Positions 1 to 5,112 of a DNA stretch of 5,112 bases are shown piece by piece. Position numbers and translations under genes: made by a program. The notes under the pieces are model-generated. The model worked only from the letters and a program-made list of their open reading frames with translations. It ran no database searches and was not told the origin of the DNA. This DNA is from an uncultured cyanobacterium. GTDB lineage: Bacteria > Cyanobacteriota > Cyanobacteriia > PCC-6307 > Cyanobiaceae. The DNA lies in assembly GCA_903831165.1 (NCBI GenBank), contig CAIKWV010000582.1, positions 1 through 5,112 of the forward strand, written 5' to 3'. The stretch's first letter is position 1. Every line of letters starts with the position of its first letter.

Positions 1-245
1 CTGGTCAACGATTCCGTGCTGGCGCTGCCTGAGTTCTCGCGATCACTTGAGGCCAGGAGCGAAGGTTAGCGAGGACATCCACAAGGAGCTCTGGAGCTTG
101 CAACTGGATCTTGCGGGGCGTTGACGTGTTACGCCAAGTCCGAAAAGGGCCCCTGAACGAGTCCATTGACGACGGCAGTCATCGCCATGACCGGTGTCAC
201 AACGCCGGATAGCCCGTGTCGGAAGACCACTAACATTTCGATTGA

Positions 246-269
246 TCTGTCGAGCCCGGGCTGGACAGA
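246..269. repeat. 24-base near-perfect palindrome
   Basis: The left half reads TCTGTC, G, AGCCC and the right half reads GGGCT, G, GACAGA. Eleven of the twelve symmetric pairs match, the only mismatch being the G opposite G at 252/263. There is no spacer at the centre, so as DNA it resembles a dimeric-protein operator as much as a hairpin; as RNA it would need to open the central bases to make a loop. Neither side carries a run of T, so it is not a textbook intrinsic terminator. Its role is unknown. Confidence 0.6.
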
Positions 270-297
270 ACTGAGCGACCGATGCAGGCCTTGGGCC

Positions 298-316
298 GGT
301 GCTGTTGAACAGCACC
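298..316. repeat. Perfect inverted repeat, short stem-loop
   Basis: GGTGCTGTT and AACAGCACC are perfect 9-base arms around a single central G. Folded as RNA, it gives a 7-pair stem (GGTGCTG with CAGCACC) and the five-base loop TTGAA. It lies 28 bases past the stop of the minus-strand gene at 345-542, a suitable place for a transcript 3' end. No T tract follows on either strand, so a factor-independent terminator is not shown; an RNA-stabilising 3' hairpin or a protein-binding site is equally possible. Confidence 0.5.
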
Positions 317-344
317 ACACCCTGCCGGCCCGCAACATCCAGCC

Positions 345-542
345 TCAGCTGGCCGAGAGCGACCCCTGGGGCTGGCGGCGATGCAACTCGTGCAGACCCT
401 CCAGTTGATGGTGAACCGACACCAGCTGATCGCGGATGTGGCGGCTGTTCTCGATCCGCGACAGGCTCAGCAGCATGGCTTCGATCTGGGCCTTGCAATC
501 GATCAACACCCTGCACTCACTGGATCCAGGCTCGTAGGTCAT
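345..542 (-). CDS. Small helical protein of unknown function (65 aa)
   Basis: I do not recognise this protein. The reading starts at the ATG at 542 (MTYEPGSSECRVLIDC) and stops with TGA at 345. Residues 15-55 look continuously helical, with regularly spaced hydrophobics (I20, M23, L24, L27, I30, I36, L40, V43, L47, L50) among charged residues and few helix breakers, followed by a basic stretch (HRR) and a Ser-rich tail. Two cysteines are present at 10 and 16. It lies 72 bases downstream of the helicase stop on the same strand, so it may ride on that transcript. An in-frame TTG at 572 would add ten residues (QWRGVRFCS region), but those look like untranslated sequence. No clear Shine-Dalgarno site precedes the ATG. 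The amino-acid composition looks like a real soluble protein, but small size and the absence of a recognised family keep confidence moderate. Confidence 0.5.
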   Translation of the reverse strand: MTYEPGSSECRVLIDCKAQIEAMLLSLSRIENSRHIRDQLVSVHHQLEGLHELHRRQPQGSLSAS

Positions 543-614
543 GGAGCAGAACCGAACACCACGCCACTGCAACCCAGATCGGTCAGGAAAACAGTGGTGG
601 ATGTAACAGGATGA

Positions 615-2063
615 TCAGCGGCTGCGGGAACGCCGGCGCGCCCCTGCGGCCGGTTCTCGCGGCGCCTCACGCAGGCTGCGCCCGCCACTCCTGGAGCCCC
701 CGCCCGATCCACCACCATCGCGGCGCCGGCCCCGGCCGCCACTGAGATCAAGCGGCGGCGCCGAATGGATCGTGGGCTCAAAGCCAGGAATCGCGGTGCG
801 GGGCAGGGGCGATCCCGTGAGGCGTTCGATGGCACGCAGCAACTCGTGCTCCTCAGCGGCCACCAGCGAGATGGCATGGCCGTTCTGACCGGCGCGGCCG
901 GTGCGACCGATGCGATGCACATAGTCCTCGGCGACGTTCGGCAGATCAAGATTGACCACATGGGGCAACTGATGGATGTCGATGCCCCTGGCGGCGATGT
1001 CAGTGGCCACCAGCACCCGCACCTCGCCGCTCTTGAAGCCGGCCAGGGCCCTGGTACGGGCCCCCTGGCTCTTGTTGCCGTGGATGGCGGCGGCGGAAAT
1101 GCCTTCCTTGTCGAGGCGCTCCGCCATGCGATTGGCGCCGTGCTTGGTGCGCGAGAAGACCAGCACCTGCTGCCAGTCGTTGTCACGGATCAGGTGGCAG
1201 AGCAGATCGGGCTTGCGGGCCATGTCACAGGGATGCATCACCTGTTCCACCAGCGGAGCGGCCCGATTTTCTGGGGTGGCCTGCAGCAGCACGGGCTGGT
1301 GCAGCAACCCGGTGGCCAGGCGGCGGATCTCCGCCGAGAACGTGGCCGAAAACAGCAGGTTCTGACGCCGTTCAGGCAGCAGGGCCAGAATTTTGCGGAT
1401 GTCGCGGATGAAGCCCATGTCGAGCATGCGGTCCGCCTCATCGAGCACCAGGATCTCCACCTGATCCAGCCGCAGCGCCCGCTGCTGATGCAGATCCATC
1501 AGACGACCGGGCGTGGCCACCAACACATCGGTGCCGCGCCGCAGGCGATCGATCTGAGGATTGGCACTGACGCCACCGAAGACCACATCGGAACGCAGGT
1601 CGAGATAGCGGCCATAGGCCGTGACGCTGTCGGCGACCTGGGCGGCCAGCTCCCGGGTGGGAGTGAGCACCAGGGCCCGCACGATGCCGGAGCGGGCATG
1701 GGGACCATGGCGCAACCGCTCCAGCATCGGCAGGGTGAAACCGGCGGTCTTGCCAGTACCGGTCTGGGCTGCCGCCATCACATCGCGGCCTTCCAGCACG
1801 GCCGGAATGCACTGCAGCTGAATCGGCGAGGGATGGCGATACCCCTTGGCCGCCACGGCCTTGAGCAGGGGCTCGGAGAGGCCAAGAGCTGAGAAATCGA
1901 CAGCCAGACCGGCCACCGGCGCCACTGCGGCACCGGTCTCGGCGGCCATCGCGGTGGCTGGGGCGAGGTTCTGGGGGTCCGCAGTCCTGGTAGGAGCCGG
2001 CTGCGGCGAGGGCTGGCGGCGACGGGGGCCGGCAGACGAGGAGGACGGCGTGATCGGAACCAA
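615..2063 (-). CDS. DEAD-box ATP-dependent RNA helicase, RhlE-like
   Basis: This is a cytoplasmic ATP-dependent RNA helicase that unwinds short RNA duplexes; the family acts in ribosome assembly, mRNA turnover and cold adaptation. In the 482-residue reading all core motifs are intact: Q motif with F57 and Q82, Walker A AQTGTGKT (99-106), PTRELA (135-140), TPGR (184-187), DEAD (208-211), SAT (239-241), ATDIAARG (353-360) and HRIGRTGR (383-390). The [10 protein letters not shown] and [10 protein letters not shown] stretches after motif VI resemble RhlE. The tail after about 440 is rich in Gly, Arg and Ser, ending RRRSRSR, typical of RNA-binding extensions. The start is uncertain: the long reading begins with TTG at 2063 and gives a Pro/Ser-rich, disordered leader. 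The first in-frame ATG is codon 39 (1949), giving 444 residues and still keeping the whole domain. Neither start has a good Shine-Dalgarno site. A 65-residue protein follows on the same strand. The exact paralogue name cannot be fixed by eye. Confidence 0.96.
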   Translation of the reverse strand: MVPITPSSSSAGPRRRQPSPQPAPTRTADPQNLAPATAMAAETGAAVAPVAGLAVDFSALGLSEPLLKAVAAKGYRHPSPIQLQCIPAVLEGRDVMAAAQTGTGKTAGFTLPMLERLRHGPHARSGIVRALVLTPTRELAAQVADSVTAYGRYLDLRSDVVFGGVSANPQIDRLRRGTDVLVATPGRLMDLHQQRALRLDQVEILVLDEADRMLDMGFIRDIRKILALLPERRQNLLFSATFSAEIRRLATGLLHQPVLLQATPENRAAPLVEQVMHPCDMARKPDLLCHLIRDNDWQQVLVFSRTKHGANRMAERLDKEGISAAAIHGNKSQGARTRALAGFKSGEVRVLVATDIAARGIDIHQLPHVVNLDLPNVAEDYVHRIGRTGRAGQNGHAISLVAAEEHELLRAIERLTGSPLPRTAIPGFEPTIHSAPPLDLSGGRGRRRDGGGSGGGSRSGGRSLREAPREPAAGARRRSRSR

Positions 2064-2353
2064 GAATCGGATGACCCCAGCCTAGGAGCCTGTTGCACGG
2101 ACTCCCCGCCGGCGACAGGTCGGCTCTTCCCCCTGCCAGCGCCCAGGAAGATCCCCGGAAGCAATGGCCCGGACCAGGTGTCGCGCCAGGCTGCCTGCCG
2201 CGATCGATGGCTTCAGGAGCCATCGCCGCGCCCCCCCGTGCGATCCGATCGAGGCGAGTCCAACCCACCTGGCCGGATTGGGACGATCCCCATCGTTAGC
2301 GGCCTGCTTCCTGTCCGAGCGGTAGCAACCTCAGGGGCGGATCAGGTCGTCCA
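2064..2353. other. Intergenic region upstream of the helicase gene
   Basis: These 290 bases lie between the stop of the four-cysteine protein gene and the helicase start, both on the minus strand. They should hold the helicase promoter and 5' leader and perhaps the 3' end of the upstream transcript. I found no minus-strand pair of -35 and -10 boxes at normal spacing; the closest (a TTGCTA and a TAACGAT) are about 24 bases apart. The one clear structure is the hairpin at 2205-2225. No small gene in either direction looked protein-like. If the helicase starts at the later ATG, this region extends to 1950. Confidence 0.5.
2205..2225. repeat. Perfect 8-bp stem-loop between genes
   Basis: CGATGGCT and AGCCATCG form a perfect stem around the loop TCAGG. 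On the minus strand it lies 129 bases past the stop of the four-cysteine protein gene and 142 bases before the first helicase start. No T run follows on either strand, so it is not a standard intrinsic terminator. It could be a terminator of the weak-tail kind, a leader structure in the helicase mRNA, or a binding site. Confidence 0.45.
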
Positions 2354-2743
2354 TCAGCGTCGATCCACGGTCCCGGGATCCTGCGCCCCACCGTCCGCGA
2401 CGAGGCTGTAATGGGCACAGCGCTCGCAGGGGCCATCGGGCATCACGGCGCAGCGCAACAGGGGACTGCGGGCGTTGAAACGACAACTGGGGTCGCCGAT
2501 CAGCCATTGACCGTTCCACTGGCGGGCATCAGCGGGTCGCTGTTCGGTTTTCACCAGCAAGGCCACCGCCGCCAGCTCGTAGCGCCCCTGGCGCAGGCCG
2601 TAGCGATGCCGGCGCTGAAGCACCAGATAACTGCTCCCCCCATGGAGGAGCCAACGCCCAGGAAAGGGCACATCTGCCAGGCTCTCAACCTCCAGAGCGC
2701 TGATCAGACGATCGTCCTCGATCTGGCGCAGCTCAATCTGCAC
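2354..2743 (-). CDS. Cyanobacterial four-cysteine protein (DUF6464-like)
   Basis: This is a small cyanobacterial protein of unknown function, which I believe belongs to the group catalogued as DUF6464. With the GTG at 2743 it has 129 residues. A middle segment YLVLQRRHRYGLRQGRYEL is followed by IGDPSCRFNARSPLLRCAV and PDGPCERCAHY. Cysteines 87, 98, 106 and 109 (spacing C-x10-C-x7-C-x2-C) look like a metal or iron-sulfur ligand set; this is inference, as no biochemistry is known to me. The frame is open back to the TerC stop, with a TTG at 2770 and a GTG at 2755 as longer alternatives. I prefer 2743 because family members begin near this point and AGGGGAG lies 11 bases upstream, a slightly long but usable ribosome-binding spacing. 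It follows the TerC gene by 45 bases on the same strand, so the two are probably co-transcribed. Confidence 0.8.
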   Translation of the reverse strand: MQIELRQIEDDRLISALEVESLADVPFPGRWLLHGGSSYLVLQRRHRYGLRQGRYELAAVALLVKTEQRPADARQWNGQWLIGDPSCRFNARSPLLRCAVMPDGPCERCAHYSLVADGGAQDPGTVDRR

Positions 2744-2788
2744 CGGCCTGCCCACTCCCCTGCTGTTCAAGCTCCACGGCGAGGCAGC

Positions 2789-3568
2789 TCAACGGTCTTC
2801 AGGAGCGGTGGGCGACTGGTCCACCTCGATCGACTCCGTCACAAGCTCAGGCTCCCTGGCCGAGAACCCCCAGAGGAACAGCAGCGACACCACCATCAAC
2901 AACGACCATTCCGGCAAGACCAGGGCCGGGACAATGAGTCGGATCAACAGCCGGATGCCCACCAGGCCCACCGCCAGGTAGCCGGCGGTTTCGAGATGCC
3001 TGAACACCTCGAGCCAGCGGATGAACAGCCCGGCCGTGAGTCGCAGCGCCAGCACGCCGATCACGCCACCGGCCATCACCAGCGGCAGCCGGTCGGTGAC
3101 GGCGACGGCGGCGGCAACGCTGTCCAGGGAGAAGGCCAGATCGGTGAAGGCCAGGGTGGCCACCACCGACATCAGAGAAGCCCCCACCAGACTGCTGTCC
3201 TTGTCGTGCTCCTCGTCCCCGTCCTCGGAATCCGAAGACCGACGGAGCAAACCGACCATGTGATCGCCGCAGAGCCACAGCAGATAGCCGGAAGCCAGCA
3301 GTTGCAACGGCCAGGCATGCAACACCCAGCGGGCCGCCACGATCAGGCCGAGCCGCAGGACCAGGGCCATCAACAGGCCGATGTTGAGGGCCTGGCGCTG
3401 GCGATCAGGATCGTGCAGACGGCGGGAGATGGCTGCCAGGGCAATGGCATTGTCGGCCGACAGGACGGCCTCGAGCGCCACCAGCAAGGGCAGCAGCACC
3501 AGCACCTCGCGCCACTGATCAGCGTCGTGGATCAGGGTGGTCAGGGATGGAACCAGTTCCGCTTCCAT
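2789..3568 (-). CDS. TerC-family integral membrane protein
   Basis: This is a 259-residue polytopic inner-membrane protein of the TerC family (LysE-like superfamily). Several members, such as Alx and YceF (MeeF) of Escherichia coli and YkoY (MeeY) of Bacillus subtilis, are linked to manganese export; the ion handled here is inferred. Hydrophobic segments lie at about 21-38, 61-80, 86-106, 128-150, 160-183, 195-217 and 220-236, which suits the seven-helix TerC fold. The family signature is clear: LEAVLSADNAIALA (32-45) with D39 and N40, and its counterpart FTDLAFSLDSVAAAVA (141-156) with D143 and D149, the acidic residues thought to line the ion path. The loop at 111-124 is very acidic (SSDSEDGDEEHDKD). 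The start is the ATG at 3568; the frame stays open upstream into antisense of the next gene, but that part is not TerC-like. No clear Shine-Dalgarno site is present. The four-cysteine gene follows 45 bases downstream. Confidence 0.92.
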   Translation of the reverse strand: MEAELVPSLTTLIHDADQWREVLVLLPLLVALEAVLSADNAIALAAISRRLHDPDRQRQALNIGLLMALVLRLGLIVAARWVLHAWPLQLLASGYLLWLCGDHMVGLLRRSSDSEDGDEEHDKDSSLVGASLMSVVATLAFTDLAFSLDSVAAAVAVTDRLPLVMAGGVIGVLALRLTAGLFIRWLEVFRHLETAGYLAVGLVGIRLLIRLIVPALVLPEWSLLMVVSLLFLWGFSAREPELVTESIEVDQSPTAPEDR

Positions 3569-3643
3569 CGCGTCACAGTCGCTGGTCAGCGAAGCAGGTC
3601 TCGCCTCAACATAGGGATCCCCCCTTGACGGCGAGTGTTGCCC
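3569..3643. promoter_or_regulatory. Divergent intergenic region, probable back-to-back promoters
   Basis: The TerC gene leaves this 75-base gap leftward and the 405-residue protein gene leaves it rightward, so at least one promoter should lie here or just inside the flanking genes. On the minus strand TATGTT (plus 3608-3613) is 40 bases before the TerC ATG and could be a -10 box, but no -35 match sits at normal spacing. On the plus strand GGCGAG (3630-3635) lies 8 bases before the ATG at 3644 and is a modest ribosome-binding site. A TTGACG at 3625 is too close to the start to serve as a -35 for that gene. Confidence 0.35.
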
Positions 3644-4861
3644 ATGAAGCTGGTAGCCCAGTTGGTGCATGCCGATTCCGCCAGGAGGGTGGTGCTGGTG
3701 CGGGCCTATGACGGGGAACAGCTCCTGGGCAGCGCCCTCGGCGAGGCGGCGGATGCGGAAACCGCTGAGGACCGGGCCAGGCAGCGATTGCTGGGCCGCC
3801 TCAGCCCCGGGCAGCTCCAGGCGGCAGCGGCAGCGGCGCCTGATCGGACATCCCCTGGTGACGGTGAGAAGCCGCACTGGCCCAGGACCCTGGACGTTGC
3901 CGGCGATCCGTCCGAGGGGTTGGTCGCTCTGACAGGAATCGCCCCCAATGATCAGCTGGATCGCCCAGCCCCGCGCCAGGCGGCGGTTGCTGGCATGCCC
4001 CGTCCAGAAGCAGCCCCTGCAGCTGTCCACGACCAGCCAGGCGATTCCCGGCGGGCGCTCGCCACCGCCCCAGCGGCCGGCTTCGCTGCGGCGGCGCCCA
4101 GGGCCCATGCCAATGGCCAGAATCCGGGAGGTCCGACAGAAGCGTTGGCTGCGCCGCTGTCCTTGCTGGATGCGGCGGCTTCAGGCCCAGCCGTGGGATC
4201 AGCCCAGAGCCATGGATCAGCCCAGGCCAGCGACCCACTCCAGCTGGAGCGGGCAGATCGGGGCGAGCGAACCGGCGAGAGCGACGGCTCCGGTTCTGGA
4301 ACCGGGACCGGTCTTGCCGCGATCGACTCCGACGGTCGCTCCGTCGACAGCCCCGCCCGCAGCGCCCCACCGTGGCGCCGGGTCGCCGAAGCCGGATCGC
4401 CAACGCCGCTCCCACCCCGGCAGCCGCTGGCGGAGCCTGCGCCGGATCCGGAGGACTGGAGCGGCGAACTGGCGGCCCTGGAGCTGCAGCTGCGGCGCCT
4501 GGGCTGGCAGCGCGACCAGGAAGCCACCTACCTGCAGCGGGCCTTCGGCCATCCCCATCGCAACCGCCTCACCAACTACGGCGATCTGCTCGCCTATCTG
4601 CATGCGCTCGAGGGGCTGGGCACGGGGGCGGACCCCACCACGGCGACGGTGCCGCTGCGGCGCAGCGAACTTCTGAGCCAGTGCGACGCCCTGCTGTCCC
4701 AGCTGGGCTGGGATGCGGAGCAGGGCCGAGCCCTGCTGGAGCGCGAACTACAGGTCGCCAGCCGCCAACAGCTCAACGATCAGCAACTGCTGCACTTCAA
4801 CATGCTGCTGGAAAGCGAAACGCTGGCGGCAGGCCAGGACCAGGCTCCAGTCGTACCCTGA
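3644..4861 (+). CDS. Hypothetical protein with disordered middle and duplicated C-terminal module
   Basis: I do not recognise a named function. The 405-residue reading from the ATG at 3644 has three parts. Residues 1-53 look folded, with two strand-like stretches ([30 protein letters not shown]) and a charged helix ([17 protein letters not shown]), reminiscent of the last half of a double-stranded-RNA-binding fold, though the resemblance is loose. Residues 55-270 are low-complexity, rich in Ala, Pro, Gly and Ser, and probably disordered. Residues 275-390 hold two copies of a helical module centred on LGW (286-288 and 354-356). There is no signal peptide or membrane segment, so it is probably cytoplasmic. 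An in-frame GTG at 3635 would add three residues; the ATG with GGCGAG upstream is preferred. It diverges from the TerC gene, and the GAPDH gene begins 26 bases after its stop, so the two may be co-transcribed. I associate LGW modules of this type with cyanobacterial hypothetical proteins. Confidence 0.85.
   Translation: MKLVAQLVHADSARRVVLVRAYDGEQLLGSALGEAADAETAEDRARQRLLGRLSPGQLQAAAAAAPDRTSPGDGEKPHWPRTLDVAGDPSEGLVALTGIAPNDQLDRPAPRQAAVAGMPRPEAAPAAVHDQPGDSRRALATAPAAGFAAAAPRAHANGQNPGGPTEALAAPLSLLDAAASGPAVGSAQSHGSAQASDPLQLERADRGERTGESDGSGSGTGTGLAAIDSDGRSVDSPARSAPPWRRVAEAGSPTPLPPRQPLAEPAPDPEDWSGELAALELQLRRLGWQRDQEATYLQRAFGHPHRNRLTNYGDLLAYLHALEGLGTGADPTTATVPLRRSELLSQCDALLSQLGWDAEQGRALLERELQVASRQQLNDQQLLHFNMLLESETLAAGQDQAPVVP
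4196..4225 (+). repeat. Short in-frame direct repeat (18-base period)
   Basis: The 12-mer GGATCAGCCCAG occurs at 4196-4207 and again at 4214-4225, exactly 18 bases apart. It encodes two consecutive six-residue units, GSAQSH and GSAQAS (residues 185-196), in the disordered part of the 405-residue protein. It looks like a slippage duplication in low-complexity coding sequence. Confidence 0.7.
4466..4813 (+). repeat. Internal duplication of a helical LGW module within the CDS
   Basis: Residues 275-323 and 343-390 of the 405-residue protein align with one gap. Shared positions from the LGW on are L286/354, G287/355, W288/356, Q292/360, L297/365, R299/367, R306/374, L309/377, the LL pair 315-316/382-383, Y318/F385 and the closing LE (322-323/389-390). 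The identical landmarks and spacing indicate an ancient duplication. Copy 1 keeps a glycine after its aromatic (F301-G302); copy 2 has lost it. Each copy probably forms a small three-helix unit; its ligand is unknown. Confidence 0.75.
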
Positions 4862-4887
4862 AATCCCTGCTCAGCCCAATCCAGTCC

Positions 4888-5112
4888 ATGGCCATCCAAG
4901 TCGGCATCAACGGTTTCGGACGCATCGGCCGCCTGGTCTTCCGCCGGGCCTGCGAACTTGAGGACATCGAGATCGTGGCGATCAACGATCTGATCGATGT
5001 CGATTACATCGCCTACATGCTGCGCCACGATTCCACCCACGGCCGCTTTCAGGGCACGGTGGAGGTGAATAACGGCGCTCTGGTGGTGAATGGCAAGCCG
5101 ATCCGGATTAGC
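4888..5112 (+). CDS. Type I glyceraldehyde-3-phosphate dehydrogenase, N-terminal part
   Basis: The gene runs off the right edge; only 75 of roughly 335 codons are present. The enzyme interconverts glyceraldehyde 3-phosphate and 1,3-bisphosphoglycerate with NAD(P) in glycolysis, gluconeogenesis or the Calvin cycle. The Rossmann-fold signature INGFGRIGR (7-15) opens the NAD-binding domain, followed by AINDL (31-35), which places D34 to contact the adenosine ribose, and by [14 protein letters not shown]. The segment [24 protein letters not shown] closely resembles E. coli GapA and the GapA-like cyanobacterial forms rather than plastid-type Gap2, which usually has Thr after the IND. L35 therefore points to NAD preference, though the second determinant pair lies beyond the window. 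The start is the ATG at 4888; no Shine-Dalgarno site is visible, which is common in cyanobacteria. It lies 26 bases after the previous stop, with no hairpin between, so read-through from the upstream gene is plausible. Confidence 0.95.
   Translation, partial: MAIQVGINGFGRIGRLVFRRACELEDIEIVAINDLIDVDYIAYMLRHDSTHGRFQGTVEVNNGALVVNGKPIRIS

Larger units (their letters stand above)
1..344. other. Left stretch with no supported gene; two dyad symmetries
   Basis: I see no convincing gene here. A plus-strand frame enters from the left edge and closes at a TAG at 67-69 (22 codons, ending in EARSEG). It could be the tail of a rightward gene, but it is too short to identify. If it is real, the stretch from 70 to 344 separates two convergent genes, the other being the minus-strand gene that stops at 345. 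The stretch contains two inverted repeats, listed separately. The minus-strand frames open across it have compositions typical of chance frames in GC-rich DNA. No tRNA or rRNA signature was recognised. Confidence 0.5.

Noticed and set aside
129..338. 69-codon minus-strand frame with a hydrophobic middle (VVTPVMAMTAVVNGLV)
   Set aside because: It could pass for a membrane helix, but the rest is of chance composition, no ribosome-binding site is evident and both palindromes fall inside it.
43..516. 157-codon minus-strand frame crossing the left stretch
   Set aside because: It overlaps the more protein-like 65-residue frame, has no recognisable domain and reads through both palindromes.
765..1892. 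375-codon open frame on the plus strand, antisense to the helicase
   Set aside because: It is the mirror of a GC-rich coding region, rich in His, Gln and Gly with no recognisable domain, while the opposite strand encodes an intact DEAD-box helicase.
2201..2208. GCGATCGA-like near matches to the HIP1 octamer here and elsewhere
   Set aside because: None is the exact GCGATCGC, so they cannot be counted as HIP1 evidence for the host.
2411..3628. 405-codon open frame on the plus strand across the four-cysteine and TerC genes
   Set aside because: It spans two well-supported minus-strand genes and their gap. Its Gln/His-rich translation is typical of an antisense shadow.
3625..3630. TTGACG resembling a -35 box on the plus strand
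   Set aside because: It is 19 bases before the ATG, so the matching -10 and transcription start would fall inside the gene, and no -10-like sequence is there.
3569..4108. Upstream extension of the TerC frame on the minus strand, making a 439-residue reading
   Set aside because: The extra 180 residues are Arg/Gly-rich, lie antisense to the 405-residue gene and do not resemble TerC; the family's N-terminus fits the ATG at 3568.
3948..4676. 242-codon plus-strand frame overlapping the 405-residue gene in another frame
   Set aside because: It is a Pro/Arg-rich out-of-frame shadow. The 405-residue frame is supported by its internal repeat and full-length coding pattern.

Overview
This GC-rich window most likely comes from a unicellular cyanobacterium of the Synechococcus/Cyanobium kind. 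The best evidence is a small four-cysteine protein of a type I know only from cyanobacteria (2354-2743, minus). The 3644-4861 protein also has a C-terminal helical module that I associate with cyanobacterial hypothetical proteins. I saw near matches to the cyanobacterial HIP1 octamer GCGATCGC but no perfect copy, so the lineage call stays moderate.

Layout. Positions 1-344 hold no gene I can support, but contain two clear dyad symmetries (246-269 and 298-316). A run of minus-strand genes follows: a 65-residue helical protein of unknown function (345-542), an RhlE-like DEAD-box RNA helicase with all its motifs intact (615-2063), a gap of about 290 bases with one good hairpin (2205-2225), the small four-cysteine protein (2354-2743), and a TerC-family membrane protein (2789-3568). 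A 75-base divergent intergenic region (3569-3643) then separates these from two plus-strand genes: a 405-residue protein with a disordered middle and a duplicated C-terminal module (3644-4861), and the first 75 codons of a type I glyceraldehyde-3-phosphate dehydrogenase (4888 to the window end).

How the genes relate. The TerC protein and the four-cysteine protein are close enough to be co-transcribed, and so are the helicase and the 65-residue protein. The plus-strand pair has only 26 bases between stop and start and may also be an operon. No shared pathway is evident: RNA remodelling, metal-ion transport, an unknown protein and central carbon metabolism sit side by side, as is common in compact cyanobacterial genomes.

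I found no CRISPR array, insertion sequence, RNA gene, defence island or other new multi-gene system. The most useful leads are the duplicated module and small N-terminal domain of the 405-residue protein, the GapA-like (not plastid-type Gap2-like) GAPDH, and the palindromes in the left gene-free stretch.
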